Assembly (NCBI GenBank): GCA_964614245.1 | Contig: CAZTKU010000118.1 | Coordinates: 1 to 9,410, forward strand | Direction: 5' to 3' | From: VGWB01 sp964614245 | GTDB lineage: Bacteria > Bacteroidota > Ignavibacteria > UBA10030 | Length of the DNA stretch: 9,410 nucleotides | Shown: positions 1 to 6,137 of the stretch, piece after piece | Position numbering within the stretch: the first letter of the stretch is position 1 | Layout: the number at the start of each line of letters is the position of its first letter | Position numbers and translations under genes: made by a program | The notes under the pieces: model-generated | Database searches by the model: none | The model's input: only the letters and a program-made list of their open reading frames with translations | What the model was told of the DNA's origin: nothing

Positions 1-432
1 GGTCTCGCCGAAGTGTATGAGATGAAGAACAACTATGACCGAGCGATCGAGGCGTACAACTGCGTGCTCCAAAATGCGCCAGACTACCTCGAGGGACACC
101 TGCGCGCAGGTCTGGCAAACATCAAGAAGCGATCGTACGACCGGGCTTTGGAAGTCCTGAACGAGGCCCTGGAGATCGATCCTGTTTATGCAGAGGTGCA
201 CAACGCTCTTGGCGAGGCATATGATGGAAAAGGTATGATCGCGCAGGCCGTCACGGCATTTCGTCAGGCCGTGAAGCTGGATTCGACATTCGCCCGTCCT
301 CTCAAGAACCTTGCCGCCTTGTGTTTGAAACGAGGGCGTGAAGAGGAGGCAATAGAGTACTTCCGCCGTGCAGCAGTTCTCAGCGACCCCACTGCTCAAG
401 CTTTCCTCCGCGGACGAGGACTTGGTTGGTAG
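1..432 (+). CDS. TPR-repeat protein, C-terminal part (5' end outside window)
   Basis: The reading frame is open from the first base, so this is the last 143 residues of a longer protein. The GTG at 13 lies inside a TPR helix and is unlikely to be the start. What is visible is almost entirely tetratricopeptide repeat: a partial first repeat (residues 1-27, with YDRAIEAYN), then three more at about 28-61, 62-95 and 96-128. Each shows the family pattern of small residues at the A-helix contacts and a closing D/P turn (NAPDY, EIDPVY, KLDSTF). TPRs are protein-protein interaction scaffolds, and no catalytic domain is visible. It ends with a short Gly/Arg-rich tail (RGRGLGW). The missing N-terminus could carry a signal peptide, a lipobox or another domain, so the specific role cannot be told. 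The next gene begins 96 nt downstream. Confidence 0.88.
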   Translation, partial: GLAEVYEMKNNYDRAIEAYNCVLQNAPDYLEGHLRAGLANIKKRSYDRALEVLNEALEIDPVYAEVHNALGEAYDGKGMIAQAVTAFRQAVKLDSTFARPLKNLAALCLKRGREEEAIEYFRRAAVLSDPTAQAFLRGRGLGW

Positions 433-512
433 GAGGCGCATGTAAGTCGCACGGTGTCGCCTAGCCTCAAGTGGCTTCTGCAGGCGGGCAGTCTCCCCGA
501 CCATTATGACTC

Positions 513-520
513 GAGGAGAG
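513..520 (+). promoter_or_regulatory. Ribosome-binding site deciding the ATG at 529
   Basis: GAGGAGAG lies 8 nt before the ATG at 529. The frame is open back to a GTG at 454, but that start would add a hydrophilic stretch ahead of the first membrane helix and has no SD. This site makes 529 the likely start. Confidence 0.65.
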
Positions 521-528
521 ATGCGACG

Positions 529-858
529 ATGAAGACGAACTACCTTCAGATTGCGGTCGTTGCGTTTACTCCTCTCGCCCTTCGATTTGTCCTGTACTAC
601 GGCGCATTTCGCATCAGGTCAATCAGCATCAAAGTTCTGAGCTGCATCATCATTGCCGGCGGGGCGTACCTGCTAGCAATGATTCCTATTCCCTTACCGA
701 GAGAGATTCATTTCTTCGCAGTCGTGGCCATTGCTATTTTCCTCACAACGAGGTACACTGAAGCCGAACTTTTTCCCGATGGCCTTCTCATACCGTTCGT
801 GGTCGAGCTCACCTCACTGTTGCTCCTTGACCACGTGATGGCTCCGATCTTCGCTTGA
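529..858 (+). CDS. Small integral membrane protein of unknown function (109 aa)
   Basis: I do not recognise a family. From the ATG at 529 the product is 109 residues and very hydrophobic, with about four predicted membrane segments: roughly residues 6-24, 36-53, 60-74 and 85-105. Short basic or acidic loops separate them (FRIRSISIK near 27-35, TRYTEAE near 74-80). There is no signal-peptide cleavage motif, no cysteine pair and no obvious catalytic residue. The start is chosen for its SD and because the protein then opens directly into a membrane helix. It follows a TPR gene and precedes a second small membrane protein by 50 nt, so the two may be co-transcribed. Possible roles are a small inner-membrane accessory protein or an orphan; the sequence does not distinguish these. 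That it is a real gene is supported by the SD, length and consistent hydrophobic pattern. Confidence 0.68.
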   Translation: MKTNYLQIAVVAFTPLALRFVLYYGAFRIRSISIKVLSCIIIAGGAYLLAMIPIPLPREIHFFAVVAIAIFLTTRYTEAELFPDGLLIPFVVELTSLLLLDHVMAPIFA

Positions 859-893
859 CACGATGGACACATTGACTGCCATTCCAGGCAGCG

Positions 894-900
894 AAAGGAG
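894..900 (+). promoter_or_regulatory. Ribosome-binding site for the gene at 909
   Basis: AAAGGAG ends 8 nt before the ATG at 909. It is a near-consensus SD at good spacing and confirms this start. Confidence 0.7.
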
Positions 901-908
901 CTTCAACC

Positions 909-1409
909 ATGCTGGAAGTAATCTTGCTCATTACAGGTATCTTCAAGGCGTTCCAGAGACCGAAGCTAAGGCGATTAACGGTTCAGGATTTCCCCAACGT
1001 TGATCCACAGAAATTCTCCGAATGGCATCAAGCACAACTCGGTGCGACTGACGCATTTCTGTGGGCGACTTGGGGTGCCTTCGTCATCAAGATAGGAATC
1101 CTCATAGCCCTCTCCGGTTCTCGATATTCTCAGGAGACCGGCTTGGCGATTACCATTGTCATCCTCGTGCTCTGGTTAATTGGACTTGCGATTTCTGGTG
1201 TCATGGGTAGGAGCGCGAAGAAGTTACGGATCGACGCGGGCATCAACTGGCCAGCGCCGCAATCTCAGGTCGCGCCAGGAAGTGCAGCGACAGTTCAGTA
1301 TGCTCCCACGACGCCTCCGGTGTCGAAGAAGACGAAGTTGATACGGATGCTGTTTGTCCTACTCGGCATACTTCTACTCTTTGTTATCGGGATGCTGTTG
1401 CGGAGGTAG
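909..1409 (+). CDS. Hypothetical membrane protein (166 aa)
   Basis: No family recognised. The protein opens with a short hydrophobic stretch (residues 2-13) followed by a basic patch (KAFQRPKLRRL). A soluble segment at about 22-45 comes next, then two membrane helices (about 50-69 and 77-99). A basic region and a Pro/Ala/Gln/Thr-rich linker (about 113-138) lead to a Lys-rich anchor (KKTKLIR) and a final, very hydrophobic helix (about 147-164) ending in RR. The low-complexity linker between helix pairs suggests a periplasmic or cytoplasmic spacer rather than an enzyme. It has a good SD, and lies 50 nt after the 109-aa membrane protein and 160 nt before a secreted NTF2-like protein. No catalytic residues or binding motifs are visible, so function is unknown; a structural or accessory envelope role is only a guess. 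Confidence 0.75.
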   Translation: MLEVILLITGIFKAFQRPKLRRLTVQDFPNVDPQKFSEWHQAQLGATDAFLWATWGAFVIKIGILIALSGSRYSQETGLAITIVILVLWLIGLAISGVMGRSAKKLRIDAGINWPAPQSQVAPGSAATVQYAPTTPPVSKKTKLIRMLFVLLGILLLFVIGMLLRR

Positions 1410-1556
1410 ATCTTCATTGCCCTCACTCACTTGATTTGCACTTCAATCCAATTCTTCGTGAGGCGGCCGAAGCATATGGCAGAGCTTCAGAGTTCTCTTG
1501 TACGACGCGCCTTCCGGCGGACGTCCTGACGGCACAAGGAGTCCAACAGTACATTT

Positions 1557-1562
1557 GAGGAG
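1557..1562 (+). promoter_or_regulatory. Ribosome-binding site deciding the ATG at 1570
   Basis: GAGGAG lies 7 nt before the ATG at 1570. The frame is open further upstream to 1498, but a start at 1570 places a clean signal peptide at the N-terminus, so the longer form is rejected. Confidence 0.7.
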
Positions 1563-1569
1563 TCGGCAT

Positions 1570-2082
1570 ATGAAGATCCGCACATTGATTCAATGCATGT
1601 TTCTCCTTCTGGGCATCGCTTTTCTTCAGAGTGCCTCATCGTTTGCACAGAATAGACCAGTGTGGCTTCATCCCACGTCTGACTCTCTCCGTCAGCAGAT
1701 CCTGACGCAGCTCCGACTGTACTACTCTGACCTTACGAAGCGAGACTGGAAGGCATATCGTTCGCACTTCTGGCCTGGCGCCACTCTCACGACGGTGTGG
1801 CAGCCTACGGGCGAGAGTGCGCCCCGCGTCAAGATCACGACGCTGGATGATTTCATTGCCCAAGCTCCGCTCGGCCCGGATAGCAAACCCATTTTCGAGG
1901 AAAAGATGACCGAGGCCGATGTGCGCGCATACCGGAACTTGGCACACGTTTGGGCCAGGTACGATGCGCGGTTCGGAGATCCCGGCAAGCTCATGGAGTG
2001 GAAGGGAATTGACGCGTTCACGCTGATGGAGCACGACGGGAGATGGAGGATTGTCTCCTTGAGCTACACGGATATCGAGTGA
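1570..2082 (+). CDS. Secreted NTF2-like (SnoaL/DUF4440-type) protein
   Basis: A 170-aa protein with a classical signal peptide: a basic start (MKIR), a hydrophobic core at about 6-20, and a likely cleavage after Ala26 (SSFA before QN). The mature part reads as one small NTF2-like domain. Helix 1 is at about 37-58 (SLRQQILTQLRLYYSDLTKR), followed by the family's W-x-x-Y/F-x-x-x-F pattern (DWKAYRSHFWPGATLT). Beta strands then end in W-R-I-V-S-L-S-Y at about 159-166, the usual finish of SnoaL/DUF4440 domains. Members bind small ligands or act as isomerases, cyclases or accessory subunits, and many exported ones are uncharacterised. I see no residue set that fixes a reaction. Export suggests a periplasmic role. 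The gene lies 148 nt before a secreted GH172 enzyme and may be expressed with it, but no functional link is shown by sequence. Confidence 0.8.
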   Translation: MKIRTLIQCMFLLLGIAFLQSASSFAQNRPVWLHPTSDSLRQQILTQLRLYYSDLTKRDWKAYRSHFWPGATLTTVWQPTGESAPRVKITTLDDFIAQAPLGPDSKPIFEEKMTEADVRAYRNLAHVWARYDARFGDPGKLMEWKGIDAFTLMEHDGRWRIVSLSYTDIE

Positions 2083-2230
2083 GTGAAAAGTGCCCGCCGC
2101 TTTCATCCACATACATCCCTGTCCGTGCCGCACATCAGGCTGACCCTGTGGGGCTGGCAGAGCAGCCTGCTCCGACGGCGGGGACGGACTGCGACATTCC
2201 TATCACCGTGCAAATCGCGAAAGGGAAATC

Positions 2231-3802
2231 ATGCCGAGGAATCTATGTTGCGTCCTTTGGCTCATCCTACTTCTGTCCGTCTTCCTGCAATACGCATCAT
2301 CTCAGGACCTCTCAGGATTGGCGCAGACTCAGCCGGGCCGCTCACGAGCGATCACTTCAACCGATCCGAACCCGAAAAGCAACGCAGACCGGATCAAGTA
2401 CATTGCGCCCGGTGAAACAAAAGTGCTGGCCGATTTGAAAGGGCCGGGTGTCATCCGCCATATCTGGTTGACGTTCAACGAGGCTCGGCCGAACTGGCTT
2501 GAAGCGGGAGGCTCGGCACGTCCCGATGAGCTCGTCCTCCGCATGCACTGGGATGATGAAAAAGAACCTGCTGTGGAGGCTCCACTCGGCGACTTTTTTG
2601 CCGCCGGATTCGGCCTGCGCCGCGAAATCCGATCGATACCGGTCCAAGTGGAAGGGGGTGACGGTTACAACTGCTATTGGCCCATGCCATTCCACAAACG
2701 GGGACTCATCACGATTACAAACGAAAGCCAGAAGAACGTTCGCAGTTTCTATTACCACATCGATTACACGGAGGAAGAGAAACCTTCCGAGAAGGCGGCA
2801 TACTTCTGCGCACAGTACCGGAATGAATTCCCGGAGAAGACAGGGACGGATTACCTGATACTTGATGCCGAGGGTGAAGGCCACTATGTTGGCACGGTTA
2901 TGTCGGTGCGTTCTCGGAGTCCATTCTGGTTTGGTGAGGGGGACGCGAAGCTCTACGTGGATGGTGAGAAGAAACCCACCATCCAGGGCACGGGTACCGA
3001 AGATTATTTCCTTATGGCATGGGGGCTGAACGAGACTCTCTTCCCGTACTTCGGATGCACCTATATGAGCAGCGATTTTGAAGATCTGGGCGTTCAGTAT
3101 ACGCTCTATCGCTGGCATATCGCAGACCCCGTTCGTTTCACCAAATCGCTCCGCTTTGAAATCGAGCACAAGGGCTGGATTAGCGACGACGAAACGGAAA
3201 GCGGCAAGGCCGAAGGACACGTCGAGCGGGAAGATGACATGGCCACCGTGGCTTTCTGGTATCAAGTCGGACAGCCGAAGCGATTCACAATGCTTCCGCC
3301 TCTGTCTCAGCGTGTGCTTCCGAACCTCGATATCGTCATCGAAGCAAAGACATTGCAGGGCACAGCGAGGCATTCACCAGGAGTGGTTGAGTTACAGAAG
3401 GGCTACGACTGGACCGGCGATGGCCAGATCTTTTTCATGCCGGCCAGCGATCAGCCAGTTCTGGAAGTGGATTTTCAAGTGGAGAAAGAAGCATACCGCG
3501 GTCTGATTCTCCGCTGCACCTACGCCGATGACTACGGCACCTATCGGATTTTCCTGGACGGAAAGAACGTGCGCCAGCCGGACGACTATATGGCTGGACA
3601 GAAACTTCGGGACTTCGATTTCTTTTCAAAGGAGTTGCGCGTCAGGGACATCTATCTCGGGAGCTTCAATCTCCCGACGGGAAAGCACACGCTTCGCTTG
3701 GAATGTGTTGGTCACAATGCACTTTCCAGGGGGAACTATCTCGGGCTGGATTCGGTGAGGCTCCGCGAGAGATGGGGCAAGAAGCGCAAGGCACTTCAGT
3801 AG
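2231..3802 (+). CDS. Secreted GH172 / DUF2961 glycoside-active enzyme
   Basis: A 523-aa exported protein. The signal peptide covers about residues 1-25 (hydrophobic core LWLILLLSVFLQ, likely cleavage near ASSQ); C6 and C7 are not in a lipobox. Residues about 45-345 carry hallmarks of DUF2961, now glycoside hydrolase family 172: GPGVIRHIWLT (71-81), APLGDFF (117-123), YWPMPF (149-154), the diagnostic GTGTEDYF (253-260, with E257 an inferred catalytic carboxylate), YRWHI (293-297) and RFEIEH (308-313). Known GH172 members act on alpha-D-fructofuranosyl or alpha-D-arabinofuranosyl linkages and form jelly-roll oligomers. Residues about 390-515 form a second beta-rich domain ending GKHTLRLECVG and NYLGLDSVRL, a C-terminal module often found on these proteins and possibly carbohydrate-binding. 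The start at 2231 has only a weak AAGGGA site 4 nt upstream but gives a good signal peptide. The exact substrate cannot be read from sequence. Confidence 0.88.
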   Translation: MPRNLCCVLWLILLLSVFLQYASSQDLSGLAQTQPGRSRAITSTDPNPKSNADRIKYIAPGETKVLADLKGPGVIRHIWLTFNEARPNWLEAGGSARPDELVLRMHWDDEKEPAVEAPLGDFFAAGFGLRREIRSIPVQVEGGDGYNCYWPMPFHKRGLITITNESQKNVRSFYYHIDYTEEEKPSEKAAYFCAQYRNEFPEKTGTDYLILDAEGEGHYVGTVMSVRSRSPFWFGEGDAKLYVDGEKKPTIQGTGTEDYFLMAWGLNETLFPYFGCTYMSSDFEDLGVQYTLYRWHIADPVRFTKSLRFEIEHKGWISDDETESGKAEGHVEREDDMATVAFWYQVGQPKRFTMLPPLSQRVLPNLDIVIEAKTLQGTARHSPGVVELQKGYDWTGDGQIFFMPASDQPVLEVDFQVEKEAYRGLILRCTYADDYGTYRIFLDGKNVRQPDDYMAGQKLRDFDFFSKELRVRDIYLGSFNLPTGKHTLRLECVGHNALSRGNYLGLDSVRLRERWGKKRKALQ

Positions 3803-4217
3803 ACCGGTGATTTGCTCAGGGGCCGAAAGGCATCAGAAGTTGGTGGGCCAGCAAACAACCAAGAAGCAGCTTCGGTGAAATACTTCTTTCGGGCTAATGT
3901 CAAGACCAGCCAAACCTGCGATGCCCTTCCACAAAGGGATTCGTGAGAACAGTGGGAGAGGGAAACTGGTTTTCCGAAAGAGACCGTTCGACTTCGAAGT
4001 GTGCTCTTGACAAACTCAACCGAAGTCGCGACCTTGTTTCATCGAAGGGCCTTCACGCACAGCGCCGTACGTGCCTCCGGGCGAAGGTCATAATCGCGCT
4101 TAACGTAGCTTGAACCAGAAGCCGCGAGCCGCCGAAGCCCTTTGAACACTTCTGCTGACGACCACAGCTTCCCTGTAGACTAGGCTTGGGGCCCAGCACC
4201 ACTGGTCCTCATCGTTG

Positions 4218-4239
4218 TCACTTCACAATCACTTCACAA
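4218..4239 (+). repeat. Two tandem copies of an 11-bp unit
   Basis: TCACTTCACAA occurs twice with no gap (4218-4228 and 4229-4239), ending 8 nt before the SD at 4248. The copies are exact. The one-helical-turn spacing would suit a regulator or the untranslated leader, but simple slippage duplication is equally possible. Confidence 0.75.
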
Positions 4240-4247
4240 CATACTAC

Positions 4248-4252
4248 GGAGG
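4248..4252 (+). promoter_or_regulatory. Ribosome-binding site deciding the ATG at 4258
   Basis: GGAGG lies 5 nt before the ATG at 4258. The open frame extends up to a TTG at 4186, but only 4258 yields a lipoprotein signal at the correct distance from the N-terminus. Confidence 0.75.
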
Positions 4253-4257
4253 TTTCT

Positions 4258-5715
4258 ATGACCCACCGCATGACGTATGCGTTCGGGCTTCTCTTTGTCC
4301 TCCTGCTTTGTTCGTGCCTGCTGATCTCGTGCGCGAAGCCGGAGAAAGAGATTCCCATCACCACCGCTTCTTCTGAAGCGAGAGATCTGTTCCTTCAGGG
4401 TCGCGACAAGCTCGAGGATATTGAGCTCGCTGCTGCCGCCCCGCTGTTCGATCAAGCCATAGCCAAGGACAGCAATTTCGCGCTGGCCTATTTGTACCGA
4501 GCAAATTCTGGGGGTGGATCACAGGTAATTCGCGCAAACATGGACAAGGCGTTGTCGCTCGCCGACAAGGTCACAGCAGGCGAGAAGCTCCTAATCCATG
4601 CATTTCAGGCGAACAGGGCAGTCGACAGACCAAAGCAAAAGCAATACTTGGATTCGCTGATGGCGATGTATCCGGAGGACAAGCGAGTGATGATGATGTA
4701 CGGGACGTACTACAGCTCCATCGGTGACTTCAAGAATGCTATCGACCACCATGCGAAAGCTATTCAACTCGATAGCAACTTTGCACCTGCCTACAACATT
4801 CTTGGCTATGCCCAGATCTTTGCCGGCAACCTTGATGCCGCAGAGAAAGCGTTCAAAGAGTACATCCGACTGGTGCCGACCAAGCCCAATCCTTACGACT
4901 CGTACGCAGAGCTCCTGCTGAAGATGGGGCGATATGACGAATCGATTACGCAATACCAGAAGGCGTACGATCTCGATAATACATTTGTCGGCGCTCTCAG
5001 TGGCATCGGGAACAACTACATCTTCAAGGGTGATTTCGCCAAGGCACGAGAATACTATCAGATGAACTTTGACAAGTCGACTCAGGTGAATGCGAAAGTG
5101 ACCGCCTTGTATTTGAAGGCATTGTCCTTTCTGTACGAGAACAAGCTCGATCAAGCTCTGAAGGGCCTGGCGGAGTGCCGATCATTTGCGGAAAACGAAA
5201 AACAATCATCAGCCATAGTCTATACGCAAGCGTACGAGGGGTTCGCTATCACGGAAATGGCCAAGCCCCAGCAGGGGTTGAAGAAGTATGAAGACGCTAT
5301 AGGGGCCATTGACAAAGTTGACTTGACTGAGCGAGCAAAGGAGAATCTCCGAGTGGTCGCTAACTTCTGGCGAGCGTATGCTTACGCCTCGAACAATATG
5401 ATGGAGAAGGCCAAGGCGAGTGCGGAACTTTGCAGGAAGGACGTCGAACGACGCAACAATCCCATTGAGAAGACGAATCTGGAAACGGTTCTCGCATACA
5501 TCGACTTCAAAGGCGGGAAATACGATGCAGCCATTGAGCGATTTTCAAAACTTGAGCCGAATCCGTGGACGATGTTCTACCAAGCGCAAGCCAATCTGAA
5601 GAAAGGAGACAAGGAAGCAGCCAAGGCGCTTTTCGAAAAGGTAGTCACCTGGAATCAGAACATATTGGATTTGGCGGTTGTCTGGACACGGGCACACAAA
5701 GCACTTGGGAAATAG
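4258..5715 (+). CDS. TPR-repeat lipoprotein (485 aa)
   Basis: The product starts with a lipoprotein signal: MTHR, a hydrophobic stretch (8-23), then the lipobox LISC with the lipidated Cys at residue 25 (two earlier cysteines, C18 and C20, are within the hydrophobic core). The mature protein is helical and TPR-like throughout. Repeat-like units are clear at about 38-80 (ARDLFLQGRD, FDQAIAKDSNFALAYLY), 145-178, 179-210, 213-246 and 247-275, with weaker ones at about 283-310, 365-395 and 412-460 (GGKYDAAIERFSKLEPNPW, GDKEAAKALFEKV). No enzymatic domain is seen. Such lipoproteins usually sit in the envelope and scaffold other proteins; the partner is unknown. It appears to be a single-gene unit: a 455-bp gap precedes it and a strong terminator follows 50 nt after the stop. 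The edge-truncated gene at the window start is also TPR-rich, but nothing shows the two are paralogues. Confidence 0.88.
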   Translation: MTHRMTYAFGLLFVLLLCSCLLISCAKPEKEIPITTASSEARDLFLQGRDKLEDIELAAAAPLFDQAIAKDSNFALAYLYRANSGGGSQVIRANMDKALSLADKVTAGEKLLIHAFQANRAVDRPKQKQYLDSLMAMYPEDKRVMMMYGTYYSSIGDFKNAIDHHAKAIQLDSNFAPAYNILGYAQIFAGNLDAAEKAFKEYIRLVPTKPNPYDSYAELLLKMGRYDESITQYQKAYDLDNTFVGALSGIGNNYIFKGDFAKAREYYQMNFDKSTQVNAKVTALYLKALSFLYENKLDQALKGLAECRSFAENEKQSSAIVYTQAYEGFAITEMAKPQQGLKKYEDAIGAIDKVDLTERAKENLRVVANFWRAYAYASNNMMEKAKASAELCRKDVERRNNPIEKTNLETVLAYIDFKGGKYDAAIERFSKLEPNPWTMFYQAQANLKKGDKEAAKALFEKVVTWNQNILDLAVVWTRAHKALGK

Positions 5716-5764
5716 AGCGGCAGGCACAAGCGACCCGATAACCGTCGATCCGTCTACTTGTGAA

Positions 5765-5804
5765 CCGAAGCTCCGCCGGGTGGCGGAGCTTCGGCGTTTT
5801 GTTT
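5765..5804 (+). terminator. Rho-independent terminator after the TPR lipoprotein gene
   Basis: A perfect 13-bp stem (5765-5777 with 5782-5794, arm CCGAAGCTCCGCC) closes a 4-nt loop (GGGT) and is followed by a T-rich tract (CGTTTTGTTT). It lies 50 nt after the stop codon of the lipoprotein gene and separates it from the tRNA. Confidence 0.93.
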
Positions 5805-5808
5805 CGTA

Positions 5809-5837
5809 TTGCCTTCCCGCCAAGAGTTTCGTAGATT
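5809..5837 (+). promoter_or_regulatory. Possible sigma70-like promoter upstream of the tRNA
   Basis: TTGCCT (5809-5814) and TAGATT (5832-5837) are 17 bp apart, each matching four of six consensus bases. It lies just after the terminator and about 120 bp before the tRNA, a long leader for a tRNA. The match is weak and could be chance. Confidence 0.2.
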
Positions 5838-5958
5838 ACCCGTGTTTTCAGGCGTTATTTGGGGCGCCAAGTGTTAGGGGTGTGTTAGCAACCGCCGCTT
5901 GGCGTCTGTCATTTCCGCCCCTGTACGCCGGTGCAGCGTCTCGCTGCGAGCATTCTCT

Positions 5959-6033
5959 GGCCCCGTAGCTCAACATGGATAGAGCAGAGGTTTCCTAAAC
6001 CTTTGGTTGGAGGTTCGAGTCCTCTCGGGGTCA
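5959..6033 (+). tRNA. tRNA-Arg (anticodon CCT)
   Basis: A complete 75-nt cloverleaf folds by hand. The acceptor stem GGCCCCG pairs with CGGGGTC (one G-U). The D arm is GCTC/GAGC with a 10-nt loop. The anticodon stem GAGGT/ACCTT carries loop TTCCTAA, giving anticodon CCT at 5994-5996, which reads AGG (Arg). The variable loop is 5 nt (TGGTT), and the T arm GGAGG/CCTCT has loop TTCGAGT. The discriminator is A6033 and CCA is not encoded, so it must be added after transcription. The gene stands alone between the lipoprotein terminator and proS. Its final bases are repeated downstream at 6125-6137. Confidence 0.96.
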
Positions 6034-6137
6034 CAGCTCACGGTTTCTCCCGTCGCAGTATTCACAGCGGGATACGCAAATTGGCTGACGGTAGTTTATC
6101 CCGACGCCTTCTGTCCGGAAATTGTCTCGGGGTCACA
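6023..6137 (+). repeat. 13-bp direct repeat of the tRNA-Arg 3' end (att-like)
   Basis: TCTCGGGGTCACA at 6023-6035 covers the 3' strand of the T stem, the 3' acceptor strand, the discriminator and two further bases. It recurs exactly at 6125-6137. Duplication of a tRNA 3' end is what integration of a phage, plasmid or island leaves behind. Only about 89 bp lie between the copies and no integrase is present, so this would be a remnant or an unoccupied second site. Confidence 0.5.

Larger units (their letters stand above)
3803..4257. other. 455-bp intergenic region with unexplained structure
   Basis: No convincing gene lies here and no terminator is evident after the GH172 gene. Directly visible items are a 10-bp perfect palindrome ACTTCGAAGT (3991-4000), a TTGACA hexamer (4007-4012) without a good -10 partner, and nested inverted repeats at 4044-4087: GAAGG/CCTTC, then CCTTC pairing again with GAAGG at 4083-4087 around a GCAC/GTGC stem. 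There is also a 46-codon open frame on the minus strand (4179-4039) with coding-like composition but no good start. An exact 11-bp tandem repeat occupies 4218-4239. The 5' UTR and promoter of the downstream lipoprotein gene must lie somewhere in this stretch. Confidence 0.6.

Noticed and set aside
2357..3373. 338-codon minus-strand open frame inside the GH172 gene
   Set aside because: It mirrors the codon structure of a confidently identified gene on the + strand and gives no recognisable domain; it is an antisense shadow.
4007..4039. TTGACA as the -35 of a standard promoter for the TPR lipoprotein gene
   Set aside because: No -10-like hexamer occurs at 16-19 bp spacing (gacctt, accttg), nor a Bacteroidota-type TAnnTTTG element, so I did not annotate a promoter.
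4039..4100. Group II intron domain V remnant (minus strand, ACGTACGG-like core)
   Set aside because: The local stem does not form the 34-nt domain V hairpin with its GNRA loop and catalytic triad, and no intron-encoded reverse transcriptase is present.
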